Shown in pieces: positions 24,801-32,699 of a stretch of DNA of 64,000 bases. Made by a program: the position numbers and the translations under genes. Under the pieces are notes generated by a model that saw nothing but the letters and a program-made list of their open reading frames with translations, was not told the origin of the DNA and did no database searches. Origin of the DNA: Haemaphysalis longicornis. Taxonomy: Eukaryota > Arthropoda > Arachnida > Ixodida > Ixodidae. The stretch spans positions 40,432,711 through 40,496,710 of the forward strand of contig CM023450.1 in assembly GCA_013339765.2 (NCBI GenBank), in the 5' to 3' direction. The first letter of the stretch is position 1, and the number at the start of each line of letters is the position of its first letter.

Positions 24801-27319
24801 AGGTCGCGAGGACCGATTTTTGTTTTTAATTTCTGACAGCGTGTTTGCTGACTGGCCACGTGTAGCCGTCTCTGTTTAATTAAATTACCCTTTCTTTATC
24901 TTCTGCAATTCATGCTCTCATTCCATATATTCTCCGTAGCAATTCTTTTAATGCAAAAAACATTTACTAGCGTAGTACAAAAAAAAATGCATCTACTTCT
25001 GGTGTGGCCAGCCAGCCACGTTGTCTACATGGAAGATACAAGCACCATAGCAGCTGCCGCTCACTGTTTTTCTTCAACGATTTCCTGCATGCATGTTTCA
25101 AGCGCCTCCCCAACCGTTCGTTAGGTGCTCCAGTACCTGGCGAGTGGCGCAAAGCGTGAGTACGACGCTGAAGCCATGGTCCCTTTCCTGCACAAGGACA
25201 ACCTCTGGATAAGTTACGACGACGAGTCCAGCGTGCGGCTCAAGGTTAGTTTGCATTTTTGTAGCGCGAGCTACACTGGCCGAGGTTGAGCGTTTCGTGT
25301 GGCATCTGGAGAGCAGTGCTGCGCATGCGCGTGGAGCAGTGACGTCTCGCGGCGCACAGCTGGCGCGCTGGAGAAATCGGTTGAAATCATTAGATTTTGG
25401 ACAAATTGGAGAAATCATTAAAGAAATCGGTTGACGTTACAATTTTCCCCCAGCGTCCATGGCGTTAACTCATGCGTCGTGAAGTCGTAGAAGAGAATCG
25501 TTGTGAAGTAATCAGGTTGTGCACGTTTGTGCATTCTAAAAAAGAAAACAAAACCTACAATGAGATGGGCTGTGGCGTTTTGCTGCTGAACACAAGGACG
25601 CGGGTTCGATTCCCGGCCGCGGCGGCCGCTTTTCTGATGGAGGCGAAAGGCAAAAAGCAAAATCGCCCGTGGGTTCGAGATTTCGGCGCACGTTAAAGAT
25701 CCCCAAGTGGTCAAAATTAAATCAGGAGCCCTCCACTACGGCGCGCCTCATCGTCTATGTAGCTTCGGCGCGTTAAACCTAATAATTAATCAATAAACGA
25801 TGAGAATACATCTACATGCGGCGGCCAGGTGATCTATCCCCAATATGATTACGGTAGTGGGTGAAGCACATATTAGTTGAAAAGTATAAATGAGAAGGAG
25901 GGAGGAAAAACTACGTAATTTCTAAACACATCCCGTTTTCTTAGAGAACTGCAGTGCAAGCAACGTATCAAGGACGCCAACAGCGTCACCGGGCACACTT
26001 TGAAAGTCGTACAGACTTTTGTTCGCGACATGTTTTGACTACCTTGCACGGGTCAAAAAGTATCACAGGGATGCATCTAAGAAAGTGGCCACCGCTGCAA
26101 CTACAGACGAGACTTCTTGCTCAAAACCAGGCTACAACGGCTCTTATTCTGATATATACGATAGATAAAAACCACCGTGAGCAGTAAATATACGGTACAG
26201 TTCCATACCAAAAATGGCCGCGTATCTGCTGCTTTCGTTGCAAATGTCGACGAAAGACGATAGTCGATTGGCGCCCCTGCCAAGTAAATGCCTCCATTCT
26301 CTATCCCGCTCACCTCCTCTCAAGCTGTTCCTCTCCCGTTTCGTTCCTCCGAAGATAACGCGCTAGAGGTTTGTTCAAGTCAATTTAAATTCACCGCGTT
26401 CTACTATTCCAGGCCGGGTGCATCGATGGCAGCGCTATTGTACGGCGGAGATGCGCGTGAATCGAGGCACCCTACCACAATGTTTATAGAACCACGTTGC
26501 CCTACTCCACGAGCGTTCCAAGCGGAGCATGGAACCTATCTGGCGGAACCTTTCGTTGCTGTTGCCGTTTGATTTCTTAAATGCCGCCAGGAGCTATAGT
26601 AGTGTGGGCAACAGCAGGCGACAGTTTTCTGCAGTTGATTTTCTGCAGTTGAAATCCAAGCATCTATGAATTTTTAAATAAAGGAGCACTGCAAATATCA
26701 CCTATGTATTGATTTTCTACCTCATATTTGCGTAATGTGTTGTTCTTGTTCAGATATGTTGACAAGTATGAACATTGACACCGGACTTAGACGCTTAACA
26801 ATGACTGTGGGTATGTCAGACTATTTCGCAGCATCTGTTTCAGTTTCGCCGGGTGGCTGAGTCAAGTCGCAGACAGAGAGATAGACTGACCAAAACTTCT
26901 GTGTTTAAGCCCAAGAAAGACTATCGTTTTTAAAAATTTTCCTCCAGTCCCACCAAACTCTCTGGATAGTATCAGCCTACCTCGCTAGTCCAGGTTTTGC
27001 TTCGTACAATGACTAAAAAGTTTTCGGTTTCGGCAGTTTAAGTACAGAGCATATTTTTCTAGAGTGAGCGTCATGCCCTCACTCAGGACGCTTTGTTCGT
27101 CACTGAGTGCCCCTTTTACTGGCGCAGGCGTTGTGGGCCTTGCAGAACGGCTACGGTGGCACCATGACTTTCAGCCTCAATGCCGATGACTGGGCAGGCA
27201 CCTACAGCAGCACTACTTTCCCCCTGCAAAGGGCCATTGCAAGCATTGGCTCTGCGGTGACACCGGACAGCTCTTCGATGATACCGGACACTTCTGCTAT
27301 GACACCGGACACTCCATGA
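9624..27319 (+). CDS. GH18 chitinase-family secreted protein, whole gene (8 exons)
   Basis: Eight exons join as 9624-9714, 16061-16337, 16718-16829, 18055-18167, 20180-20309, 22564-22734, 25125-25244 and 27128-27319. Every junction has GT/AG and compatible phases, and the sum is 1206 nt (401 codons plus stop). The product has a signal peptide and one GH18 TIM barrel but no chitin-binding domain. Motifs seen: DGLDLDWEFP with the acid/base Glu at residue 145, NLMTYD at 204-209, GIPTYG at 261-266, and WISYDDESS in exon 7. By family knowledge it would hydrolyse or bind chitin or chito-oligosaccharides outside the cell. Two usually conserved Trp positions are changed: after the GG of the beta-3 motif, and at the barrel end where Phe353 stands. 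Activity is therefore likely but not certain; a chitinase-like lectin is the alternative. The introns are packed with transposon debris. Confidence 0.85.
10749..10791. repeat. Perfect 20-bp hairpin, 3-nt loop
   Basis: The stem starts TGAAGCCTAAGTTTAGGCAC, followed by TCC and the exact complement. In intron 1 of the GH18 gene. It may be a tiny foldback element or structured RNA. Confidence 0.7.
10889..10962 (+). repeat. tRNA-like sequence, probable SINE head
   Basis: GCGTGGCATTGTCGGTAAGG to CTCGCAACCGAGAGGAC looks like the D-arm and anticodon arm of a tRNA. The B box (CCCAAACTGAACG) is degenerate, so this is not an active tRNA gene. Confidence 0.4.
11094..11356. repeat. TATG/TGCA microsatellite
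   Basis: About 260 bp of TATG units with TGCATGCA variants. A short stretch of the same repeat reappears at 14266-14292, on the far side of the LINE/LTR-like insertion. Confidence 0.9.
11560..13190 (+). mobile_element. Non-LTR retrotransposon fragment with reverse transcriptase (5' truncated, frameshifted)
   Basis: Split over several frames but clearly one LINE ORF2. In order: AFLDIKGAYDNVDRELLW (fingers/palm), NRGLKQGCPLSPLLFMLYMA, LIYADDIVLLADS with the catalytic YADD at 12047-12058, then HKYLGIWLNEG, and a C-terminal zinc-finger-like CAGCGNEPETMRHIVTEC at about 12963-13017. At least three frame breaks make it inactive. The clade is not assigned. Confidence 0.85.
13254..13311. repeat. Perfect 29-bp tandem duplication
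   Basis: Two identical adjacent units starting GTCCTTCCTGCGTGCGTCCG. Confidence 0.85.
13376..13476. repeat. TTGGC/TTGGA pentanucleotide array
   Basis: Five or so GGCTT units pass into GGATT/GAATT units. A five-base period with TTGG as constant core. Confidence 0.8.
13490..14265 (+). mobile_element. Possible solo or partial LTR
   Basis: A GC-rich block with a TATA-like GCGCATATAACC at about 13664, an AATAAA in GTGCAATAAACGTCGG at about 14112, and an end GGGTCGCCACA abutting the TATG repeat. Together with a TGTTGTGGG start at 11356 it could be one LTR split by the LINE. No gag or pol was seen. Confidence 0.3.
14460..14960 (-). mobile_element. LINE ORF2 3' end (minus)
   Basis: The minus-strand frame ends a LINE ORF2: LTKDEATQLRRLQTNSFPPA, then a CxxC-H-C finger CQFCGTPNTIYHMGWKC. 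The 3' end has AATAAACGTTTATTCCTCC-like sequence at about 14470, as in the copies at about 41250 and 43390. Confidence 0.75.
15200..15597 (+). mobile_element. LINE ORF2 3' end (plus), frameshifted
   Basis: Zinc-finger motif CPACGPKDTRP, then in the next frame HLIWTCPEGTFLLIPSIERW and a stop, followed by a TC-repeat tail. It faces the minus-strand LINE end at 14460-14960. Confidence 0.65.
15600..15730. repeat. TC and TATC microsatellites
   Basis: About 20 TC units (15600-15641), a TTCT-rich bridge and TATC units to 15730. Probably the tail of the preceding LINE. Confidence 0.85.
16061..16337 (+). CDS. GH18 gene exon 2: barrel strands 1-3
   Basis: Acceptor TGCAG at 16056-16060, donor AG|GTGACT at 16338. 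The exon encodes residues 31-123, including VCYMKADNR, the CSHIILGFA strand and KLMLSVGGGGGDKNF. In most GH18 chitinases the last motif reads K-x-L-x-S-x-GGW; here the Trp is replaced by Gly. It ends with two codon bases (AG) that are completed by the G opening exon 3. Confidence 0.85.
16581..16604. repeat. GACA microsatellite
   Basis: Six GACA units between exons 2 and 3 of the GH18 gene. Confidence 0.8.
16718..16829 (+). CDS. GH18 gene exon 3: catalytic DxxDxDxE exon
   Basis: Acceptor TGCCCAG before 16718, donor AAG|GTACTC at 16830. It carries LDGLDLDWEFP; the catalytic Glu codon is at 16782-16784 and all three motif Asp residues are present. It ends in phase 0, matching exon 4. Confidence 0.88.
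18055..18167 (+). CDS. GH18 gene exon 4
   Basis: Acceptor GTCTGCAG before 18055, strong donor GTAAGT at 18168. It encodes a strand of the LILSVAVPAQ type (the LLLSAAV strand of chitinases) followed by GYDIKAIAQ, equivalent to the YDVPALAKY helix. It is shorter than in many family members, so the surface loops are reduced. Confidence 0.8.
18656..18803. repeat. TA and GT microsatellites
   Basis: TA run to about 18703, then about 48 GT units with a GTGGTGTT interruption. In intron 4 of the GH18 gene. Confidence 0.9.
19163..19191. mobile_element. 29-bp hAT-like mini-element with perfect 8-bp TSD
   Basis: TAGAGTTATCACGATATACA then GGAACTCTA, flanked by identical octamers TGTTCATT at 19155-19162 and 19192-19199. 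Its right 16 bp (ATATACAGGAACTCTA) equal the right terminus of the 3.7-kb element ending at 44090. It reads as an extreme internal deletion that kept only the ends. Confidence 0.7.
20180..20309 (+). CDS. GH18 gene exon 5: MxYD motif
   Basis: Acceptor CATGCAG before 20180, donor GTG|GTTAGT at 20310. It encodes SVDFVNLMTYDLN, the conserved strand-6 motif whose Met, Tyr and Asp (206, 208, 209) line the active site, followed by HHNSPLF, the chitinase G-HNSPL region. The first base completes the Gln codon of exon 4. Confidence 0.87.
20750..21750 (-). mobile_element. Decayed LINE reverse transcriptase (minus)
   Basis: In broken minus-strand frames: HKLVYRMAVKRMNEAI, a GTLQFSIVSPFLFNILMTSL palm motif and YTDDIALRMLGPNALITDVV with an altered catalytic box (TDD), then AALVAVRAKLSSVAGHSQ. 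In intron 5 of the GH18 gene. Inactive. Confidence 0.7.
22270..22375 (+). repeat. Degenerate SINE body of the same family
   Basis: GCGTTAAAGATCCGCGGATG, then AGAGCCCTCCCACTAC and GCGTAAAACCCC match the body and tail of the GATT-tailed SINE with many changes. No head recognised. Confidence 0.45.
22564..22734 (+). CDS. GH18 gene exon 6: GIPTYG strand
   Basis: Acceptor CCGCAG before 22564, donor GAG|GTACGT at 22735; exactly 57 codons. It contains LGMPKSKIMVGIPTYGLSW, matching the G-x-P-x-x-K-x-x-x-GIPTYG-x-S strand of the family, then a short lid region (RAQYGGGFVSYPE) smaller than the usual chitinase insertion domain. Confidence 0.87.
22775..22806. repeat. 13-bp hairpin
   Basis: CCAACGTTACTAG, six-base loop, exact complement; 40 nt after exon 6 of the GH18 gene. 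Confidence 0.6.
23442..23577 (+). other. First-exon-like open frame inside the GH18 gene
   Basis: An ATG in good context opens a basic, Arg/Ala-rich frame (MAALARVCCRLYPALHRPKG) and ends at AG|GTGAAA. It looks like a mitochondrial-presequence exon, but no second exon was found and it lies within intron 6. It is probably a gene-fragment duplication or chance. Confidence 0.2.
24200..24252 (+). mobile_element. Possible LINE/SINE 3' tail
   Basis: GGATCTGAATAAATAAACAA looks like the tail of a retroelement; no coding part was seen beside it. Confidence 0.25.
25125..25244 (+). CDS. GH18 gene exon 7: YDD motif
   Basis: Acceptor TTCGTTAG before 25125, donor AAG|GTTAGT at 25245; exactly 40 codons. 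It encodes VPFLHKDNLWISYDDESSVRLK, aligning with VPYAYKGNQWVGYDDE-S-R-K of family 18 chitinases. Confidence 0.87.
25560..25797 (+). repeat. tRNA-derived SINE, copy 3 (nearly full length)
   Basis: A tRNA-like head with B box GGGTTCGATTCCCGG, then ATTTCGGCGCACGTTAAAGA, CCCTCCACTACGGCG and a tail AATTAATCAATAAA. It lies in intron 7 of the GH18 gene. Confidence 0.8.
27128..27319 (+). CDS. GH18 gene exon 8: barrel end and acidic tail
   Basis: Acceptor TGGCGCAG before 27128. NGYGGTMTFSLNADDWAG corresponds to the last barrel strand (GGAMIWSIDMDDF in relatives), with Phe353 where a substrate-stacking Trp is usual. After the core, the last 20 or so residues are three short imperfect repeats of the T-P-D-(S/T)-S type ending at TGA 27317-27319. 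A linker plus chitin-binding domain, common at this position, is absent. Confidence 0.85.
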   Translation, partial: ALWALQNGYGGTMTFSLNADDWAGTYSSTTFPLQRAIASIGSAVTPDSSSMIPDTSAMTPDTP

Positions 27320-27686
27320 GCATGTGGGCAGCCTTCCCAAGGCAGCATTTGAACCACGCCCCTGTGATAAGCTATGTGTGGCCGTAACCATCAAACTGGA
27401 TATTACTGCCTTTTACACCGACCCTCAGAGTATCGCCGCAAAGCCCCGTGCCGACATGTGCGCGAAATTGTTCTTAGAGGGGCAACGAAGACACTCGGAG
27501 CCCATTTTCTATTTGAAAGAACTGGCCGTTGGTAACTCGCTCAACTCTTTTCTGAACCTACGTAACGTTGTTTTCGCCAAAAAACGTATCGCGAATATTG
27601 ACAAACTTCCAAATTTCCCGCTGCACGTCAGTTGCGACGTCAGTATGGACGTAATAGAGTAATAAGTGCGTCGTCTGCATCCCCGC

Positions 27687-27692
27687 ATTAAA
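27687..27692 (+). terminator. Candidate poly(A) signal of the GH18 gene
   Basis: ATTAAA 368 nt after the stop codon, the first plausible poly(A) signal downstream. The downstream GU-rich element is not obvious. Confidence 0.3.
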
Positions 27693-28069
27693 GACCAAAT
27701 GGAACCAGATCAAATGGAACCAAAAGCACCACTGCTATCGCACAAACCTGTTTATTTGTGGCAGCTTCTGTTGCCGGCAGCCGCAAAAAATAAGTCCTTG
27801 TGACTCAATAGAGGCAGTGCGACAAAGTGGATGGTGAGTGCACTCTTTCATCTGTTTTACTTGTTGTCTAGCTTGATTTTTGAAGTGCCATTAAAATCTG
27901 TGTCACCGTTATTCTGACGCGACAACCTTTCGAATGAATCAAACTTGTATTTTGCCTTCACGCTTTTTTAGCAATCAAGGCCTTACTGGAGCACTTGTTA
28001 AAAAGTTTGAGCGTGCTTGCACGTGTGTCTTCCTTTACAGAATGACATCCCTGTGGCAGCCTACCATTG

Positions 28070-28512
28070 TCCCTGAAGAAGAAAGTGTATGACAGCTGCA
28101 TCTTACCGGTACTCACCTACGGGGCAGAAACTTGGAGGCTCACTAAGAGGGTTCAACTAAATTGAGGACGACTCCGCGAGCAATGGAACGGAAGATTAAG
28201 GGACAAGAAGAGAGCGGAGTAGATCAGGGAACAAACGCGTGTTAAGGACATGTTAGTAGAAATTAAGAAGAAATGGACGTGGGCAGGGCATATAATGCGA
28301 AGGCAAGGATAACCGTTGGTCATTAAGGGGAACAGAGTGGATTCCTAGAGAAGGCAAGCGTGGCAGAGGGCGGCAGAAAGTTAGATGGGCATGAGATGAA
28401 GTTTGCGGGGATAAATTGGTCGCAGTTAGCACAGGACCGGGGTAATTGGAGATTAATGGGAGAGGCCTTTGCCCTGCAGTGGGCGTACATAGGCTGGTGA
28501 TGATGATGATAA
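28070..28512 (+). mobile_element. RTE-type LINE 3' end
   Basis: In broken plus-strand frames: SCILPVLTYGAETW, a W-AGHIMRR segment, KRGRG-like AEGGRKL and a C-terminal FALQWAYIGW, ending in a TGATGATGATGATAATGA tail. This order is characteristic of RTE-family ORF2 ends. Many stops; inactive. Confidence 0.75.
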
Positions 28513-28845
28513 TGATCCCTGCGAGGAGTTCAGTGACTCTGCTCCTCAATACTTCGTTCCTAGCATAAGCGAGGAGCTGTGATCATGCGGCACGTTTACA
28601 ATGCCCTTCACGTTACGCTCCTCGTGTGTTTGAGGAGCCGCATGAAACTTTCCCTCAAACGGACAATCATTCCGCTCCCGGCCCTGACAGTTCATGAGAT
28701 GTTACCAGAAAAGGCGGCATTCATTTTACAAACGTGATGTTCCCGCGTGTTGCAAAAGCATACTAAATAGAACGAAGGCGTGCGAACTTCCTCCCTTATT
28801 GATTTATGACTGACTAGTACGCTAATAAAATTACACCACTTACAA

Positions 28846-28907
28846 CGCTTACAAAATTACGATCGCTTACGACCGCACGACCGCTTACACCGCTTACAAA
28901 ATTACGA
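28846..28907. repeat. CGCTTACAAAATTACGA repeat
   Basis: A 17-bp unit present twice exactly with CGCTTAC-type partial copies between. Small decayed minisatellite. Confidence 0.6.
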
Positions 28908-29565
28908 CGACCATGATACGTATATGCTTTTTAGTACTTATTTACGCTGCAGTTTAGGTATGACATTATTTGAAGAAACAAAAAGCAAACATTTTGCAAC
29001 CAGTGGCGAGAACCAAGCGCCGACCCGTATGCTCAAGTGAAAATTGAACAGGCTCGTATGGATGGAACCACGCTCTCATCTCGTGTGTTAACACTTTTGT
29101 TTAGTATTTTTATGCTGCTCCATCTTCGCAAAGCACATGTCGACCTTTATCAAGTGAAATATAGAGCACGATACCAGTGCGCAAAAAATCTCGCATGAAC
29201 ATGCGGCACGAGTCATTAGGTCGGTGACGTATAGATTTGGGTCGAAATATTGAGCTATTAGCATGCATGCAGTACATAGCCGTTCTGAGCGCCCAGCAGG
29301 CTCTTTGAGGCGTCCCTTCACTTTAGTGGCGTGTGTGTGCTTCGATAAGAGGTTTGCTATCGGCGCCTAACAACTTTCCCGCCAGATGTAGATGATAATT
29401 TGATAACAGCGTGAGTCCACAACAAATACCAGGGTTAGCAATGGTGGCCCAAAGTTTACTACACTTTGGCCGACCGGCTGCCTGTATGGGACTTGGCACT
29501 ACTACGTCCTCTTCAAACATCATGATGTAATGTTGTGGCTCTCGCTGCTCGCTGGTTCGTTTGTA

Positions 29566-29580
29566 TATATATATTATATA

Positions 29581-29629
<49 letters not shown>

Positions 29630-29690
29630 TCGTGGTACAGCCGGAAATCTTTTTTTTGGGGGGGGGAAGGGGGGGGGGGGGGACGGGGTT
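29566..29690. repeat. TA microsatellite and G-run
   Basis: About 30 TA units followed by a broken G-run at 29648-29684 that could form a quadruplex. Confidence 0.85.
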
Positions 29691-30044
29691 GAGAGGTGGA
29701 CATACTTGAATAAACCTGTTGTTGTTTTTACTCAACGATAGCAGCTAAGAGAATCTGTCGGGATGGTTACATATTAGACGTGTGCTAACGTTCTAAACTT
29801 CAAAAAATACGAACAATGTTTGCTGTTCGATTCGGCTCGCAGTGCAGTTTAAAAGCAGCTAAAGTTTTCGGATATTCAAAATTAATTTACGAACAACAAA
29901 GGTTGGCTCCGCCGCAAGACAAGCAAACTTTTTGGCTTCACCGCATGGCTACCCTTTTGAATCGGCTTTTTGGCACGACCTCAAAGCTGTGCAAAAAAGC
30001 CCAACACGTGTGAGACTTGCGCAAAAGTGTATGCTAAGTGTGGT

Positions 30045-30106
30045 GTACCACGGCCGCTGGATCAAAGCGCGCCTCGTGCGCTTTGATCCAGCGACCGTGG
30101 GTGTAC
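30045..30106. repeat. 27-bp hairpin, 7-nt loop
   Basis: The stem includes CGCTGGATCAAAGCGC and its complement with one mismatch and small offsets at the base. The loop is GCCTCGT. Confidence 0.65.
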
Positions 30107-30260
30107 ATTAGCTGAAAAATGGAACGCTACTGGTGCAAAAGTAAGCCGAAAACGTTTCTTGTCAGTATAGTGGCATGAGCGAGATATCAAGTATTACTTG
30201 TTGGCTTGCAGTAAAGTACATACATCAGCCATTAGCATGCCTTGCCTCTTTTCAATGACC

Positions 30261-30366
30261 GGAGAGAGAGAGAGAGAGTAGAGAGAGATAGAGAGAGAGA
30301 GAGAGTAGGAGTAGAGCGAGAGATGATGAGAGAGAGAGGAGAGAGAGAGAGAGAGAGGAGAGAGAG

Positions 30367-30402
<36 letters not shown>
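30261..30402. repeat. GA microsatellite
   Basis: AGAGAG with scattered TAGG/CGAG interruptions; on the minus strand it is the TC tail of the LINE end beside it. Confidence 0.85.
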
Positions 30403-30405
<3 letters not shown>

Positions 30406-30545
30406 CAAGGCTCCTGGTTCTTCGAGCTGGGCAGCTCTCCCACTGCTGGTGGAGGATTGGTGGGGCACGTCCAGAAGAGATGAGCGGTAGCGTCAGGCTC
30501 ATCGCAGTGGGGGCAGTCGGTGGGTAGGTCGTAGGAGAGACCAGT
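30403..30545 (-). mobile_element. LINE ORF2 3' end (minus)
   Basis: Minus strand: PTDCPHCDEPDATAHLFWTC then PTNPPPAVGELPSSK and a stop, followed by the TC repeat. The CxxC-H-C finger is that of the LINE ends at 14460 and 15200. Confidence 0.7.
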
Positions 30546-30763
30546 CAAATATGCTTCTTGTATTCACAGCATGTTGAGGCACCCGCATTTCTTTATGGCA
30601 ATGTAACGCCAAATTTCTGTTCTGCTTTTTCGTCATGTCTTAGCGTTTTTTTATTTTGAAATTTTCGTACCATATTTTTATGAAGCATTAGTACATGAAC
30701 ACTCGGATGTTTTAAGCCGTGACTGCTTAAGTAATGTTTTTGTAGCTATGTTTTAGGAGCTCT

Positions 30764-32699
30764 ATACGCCTCGAGCGCGGCCTGTAGGGGCGCCACTGAA
30801 AATCCCCCTAGCGGCCCGTTTCGAAAGCAGGCGCGGGAGTCCCCGGCCCGCTCCCCCCTGTCGCCGTTGCTTTTGGGGCTCGTGGAAGACAGCGATTTTA
30901 CCGTTTGTCCGCGTTCGAAATACCGAATAACGTGGAGCAGGCACTCTGCTTGCAAGCCTGGTGTGTTCACGATAGTATAAACGTTTATGACGCGATCTTA
31001 TAAAGATCTATATGAGCGCCGGGCGTGTGTCACAGGCCGGCGTCCCGAAGCGAGCATTTGCATGCAGTGATTGCATTTCCGCTGCCCTGAAATTTAGTGG
31101 CAGTGTCTCCGTAAGCAGTGTTTCCTCCGATGGTCATGTTGCGGCCATACACACTATGATGTAAATCGACTTTGTGCACTACAAAATCCGGCGGAGCACT
31201 CATACCTGACAGCACACAAGTTACGCCTGCCAATATCACATATGAGATATTGATCAGTGCCCTGAACAAGCCAATGCGGCATAAATTTCGCAAACATTGT
31301 ACCAAAGAAGTACGATGGATAATGCAAAATTACACTCCGGAGTCAGCACACGACGACAAATTTAATGCTGGGTCGTCTTGTCCCGAGGTGAGCGCTCGCA
31401 AAGATTCATCTGTTACATTTACCCTCCACGAGAAGCGCGAAGATGGGCTTATAGAGTAATCCGCGTCCGCGACCAAACACTTCTTCGAAACATCGTCGTA
31501 TGACACAGGGAGACTGCAGAAGCTACCATAAACCGAAATCAGAGACCCTTATCAGATACGACACTCTTCCAATGAGCCCGTGTGTAGGAGATTTCGGCGC
31601 ACGTTAAGGATCTCCAGGTGGTCAAAATTAATCCGGAGCCCTCCACTACGGCGTGCCTCATCCGTCTCCGTTGCGTCGGCGGCGTTAAGCCCTGCAATCA
31701 ATCAATCAACTCTTTCAACGACATTTCGTATTTCTTGTGAACTGTCTACCCTGTATTCTTCAAAAAAATGCGTCCGCCGAGTGATCAGCCGTTCGTTGAA
31801 GGCGAAAAACAAACGAAAAGTGAACACACAGCTTGTGTGTGTGATTACTAAAACGTTCATTCGTTGATTTCGCTCCGCATTTGTAAACAACGATAGTTGA
31901 GCGTCTAGCGAAATATCAGTGCATTTCGCATCTAGTTGGTCTGGTGAATACTACCTTGCTCAAAGCAAACGGTTCTTTAGCATTTCACGAAGCTGCTCTC
32001 GGTTTTTTTTTTTTTTCATTCCCGTACGACTATTCTATTTATTCCTGACTTGAAGACCATTCATTTTCCCGTGGTTTCATTAACATATACCTTGGTTCTT
32101 ACTATAAGGCATGAGGGTGGACACATATATGACCATGCACAGCCTTTTGAGTGTTACTGAAACATTTTCGCGTGGCTTATATTCCCATAAAAGGCACAAG
32201 TTTTTGTCAGCTATTGGGTTATCACATCCCCGAAATATATTTTTCTACGACGTACTATTCGAAGCAAAGCCCGCATTTGTTGTCTGCGCTGCAAACGAAC
32301 CAACCTCGTACAGTGCCAATGTCAGGTCTAAACGAGGTGACAATAAAATAGAATTCACTTGTGCTGACGTGTTCGAAGGTGACAGCGGTGATATGCTGCT
32401 GCCGTCGCCGACGACCGCAAGAGCGGTTAAGAAGCGCGCACAACCGCCTCCCCGGGTAGCTCTTGTTGGCGTTCGAGCGCTCTACCAAGACGCAGCCGTT
32501 TTTTTAGGCGCCCTAAACGTGCGGTTAGCTTACAGACGTCACCATAACAAGTTTGTTTAGTGCGCGGGAAAGGCAAAGAGAAGCGAAAGAGAACCAAAAC
32601 ACTTGCATGACCACCTATCAGCCACGCAGCGCTAATCCCGCAAACGCCGCGGAGAAGCGGCGGCAGGCGGCGCAGCGATCGCGAATCTCGAGGCGTATA
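30764..32699 (+). mobile_element. 1.9-kb inverted-repeat element, copy 1 (uninterrupted)
   Basis: Ends TATACGCCTCGAG and CTCGAGGCGTATA form a 13-bp inverted repeat, flanked by CTC on both sides (possible 3-bp duplication). About 93-95 percent similar by eye to 38475-40388 in reverse orientation. It contains SINE copy 4 and two open frames (31172-31459, 32111-32560) that recur in the other copy with substitutions and an in-frame 12-nt indel. No known transposase; non-autonomous or of unknown type. Confidence 0.7.
31589..31710 (+). repeat. tRNA-derived SINE, copy 4 (3' part)
   Basis: ATTTCGGCGCACGTTAAGGA to CAATCAATCAAC. It lies inside the first copy of the 1.9-kb inverted-repeat element, at the same site as copy 5 in the second, so it was inserted before that element multiplied. 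Confidence 0.75.

Noticed and set aside
26850..26880. tRNA-Ser/Leu-like start (GCCGGGTGGCTGAGTC)
   Set aside because: No anticodon or T-arm follows at the right spacing.
30194..30502. Ser-Leu or Arg-Glu repeat frames
   Set aside because: Translations of the GA/TC microsatellite on the two strands.
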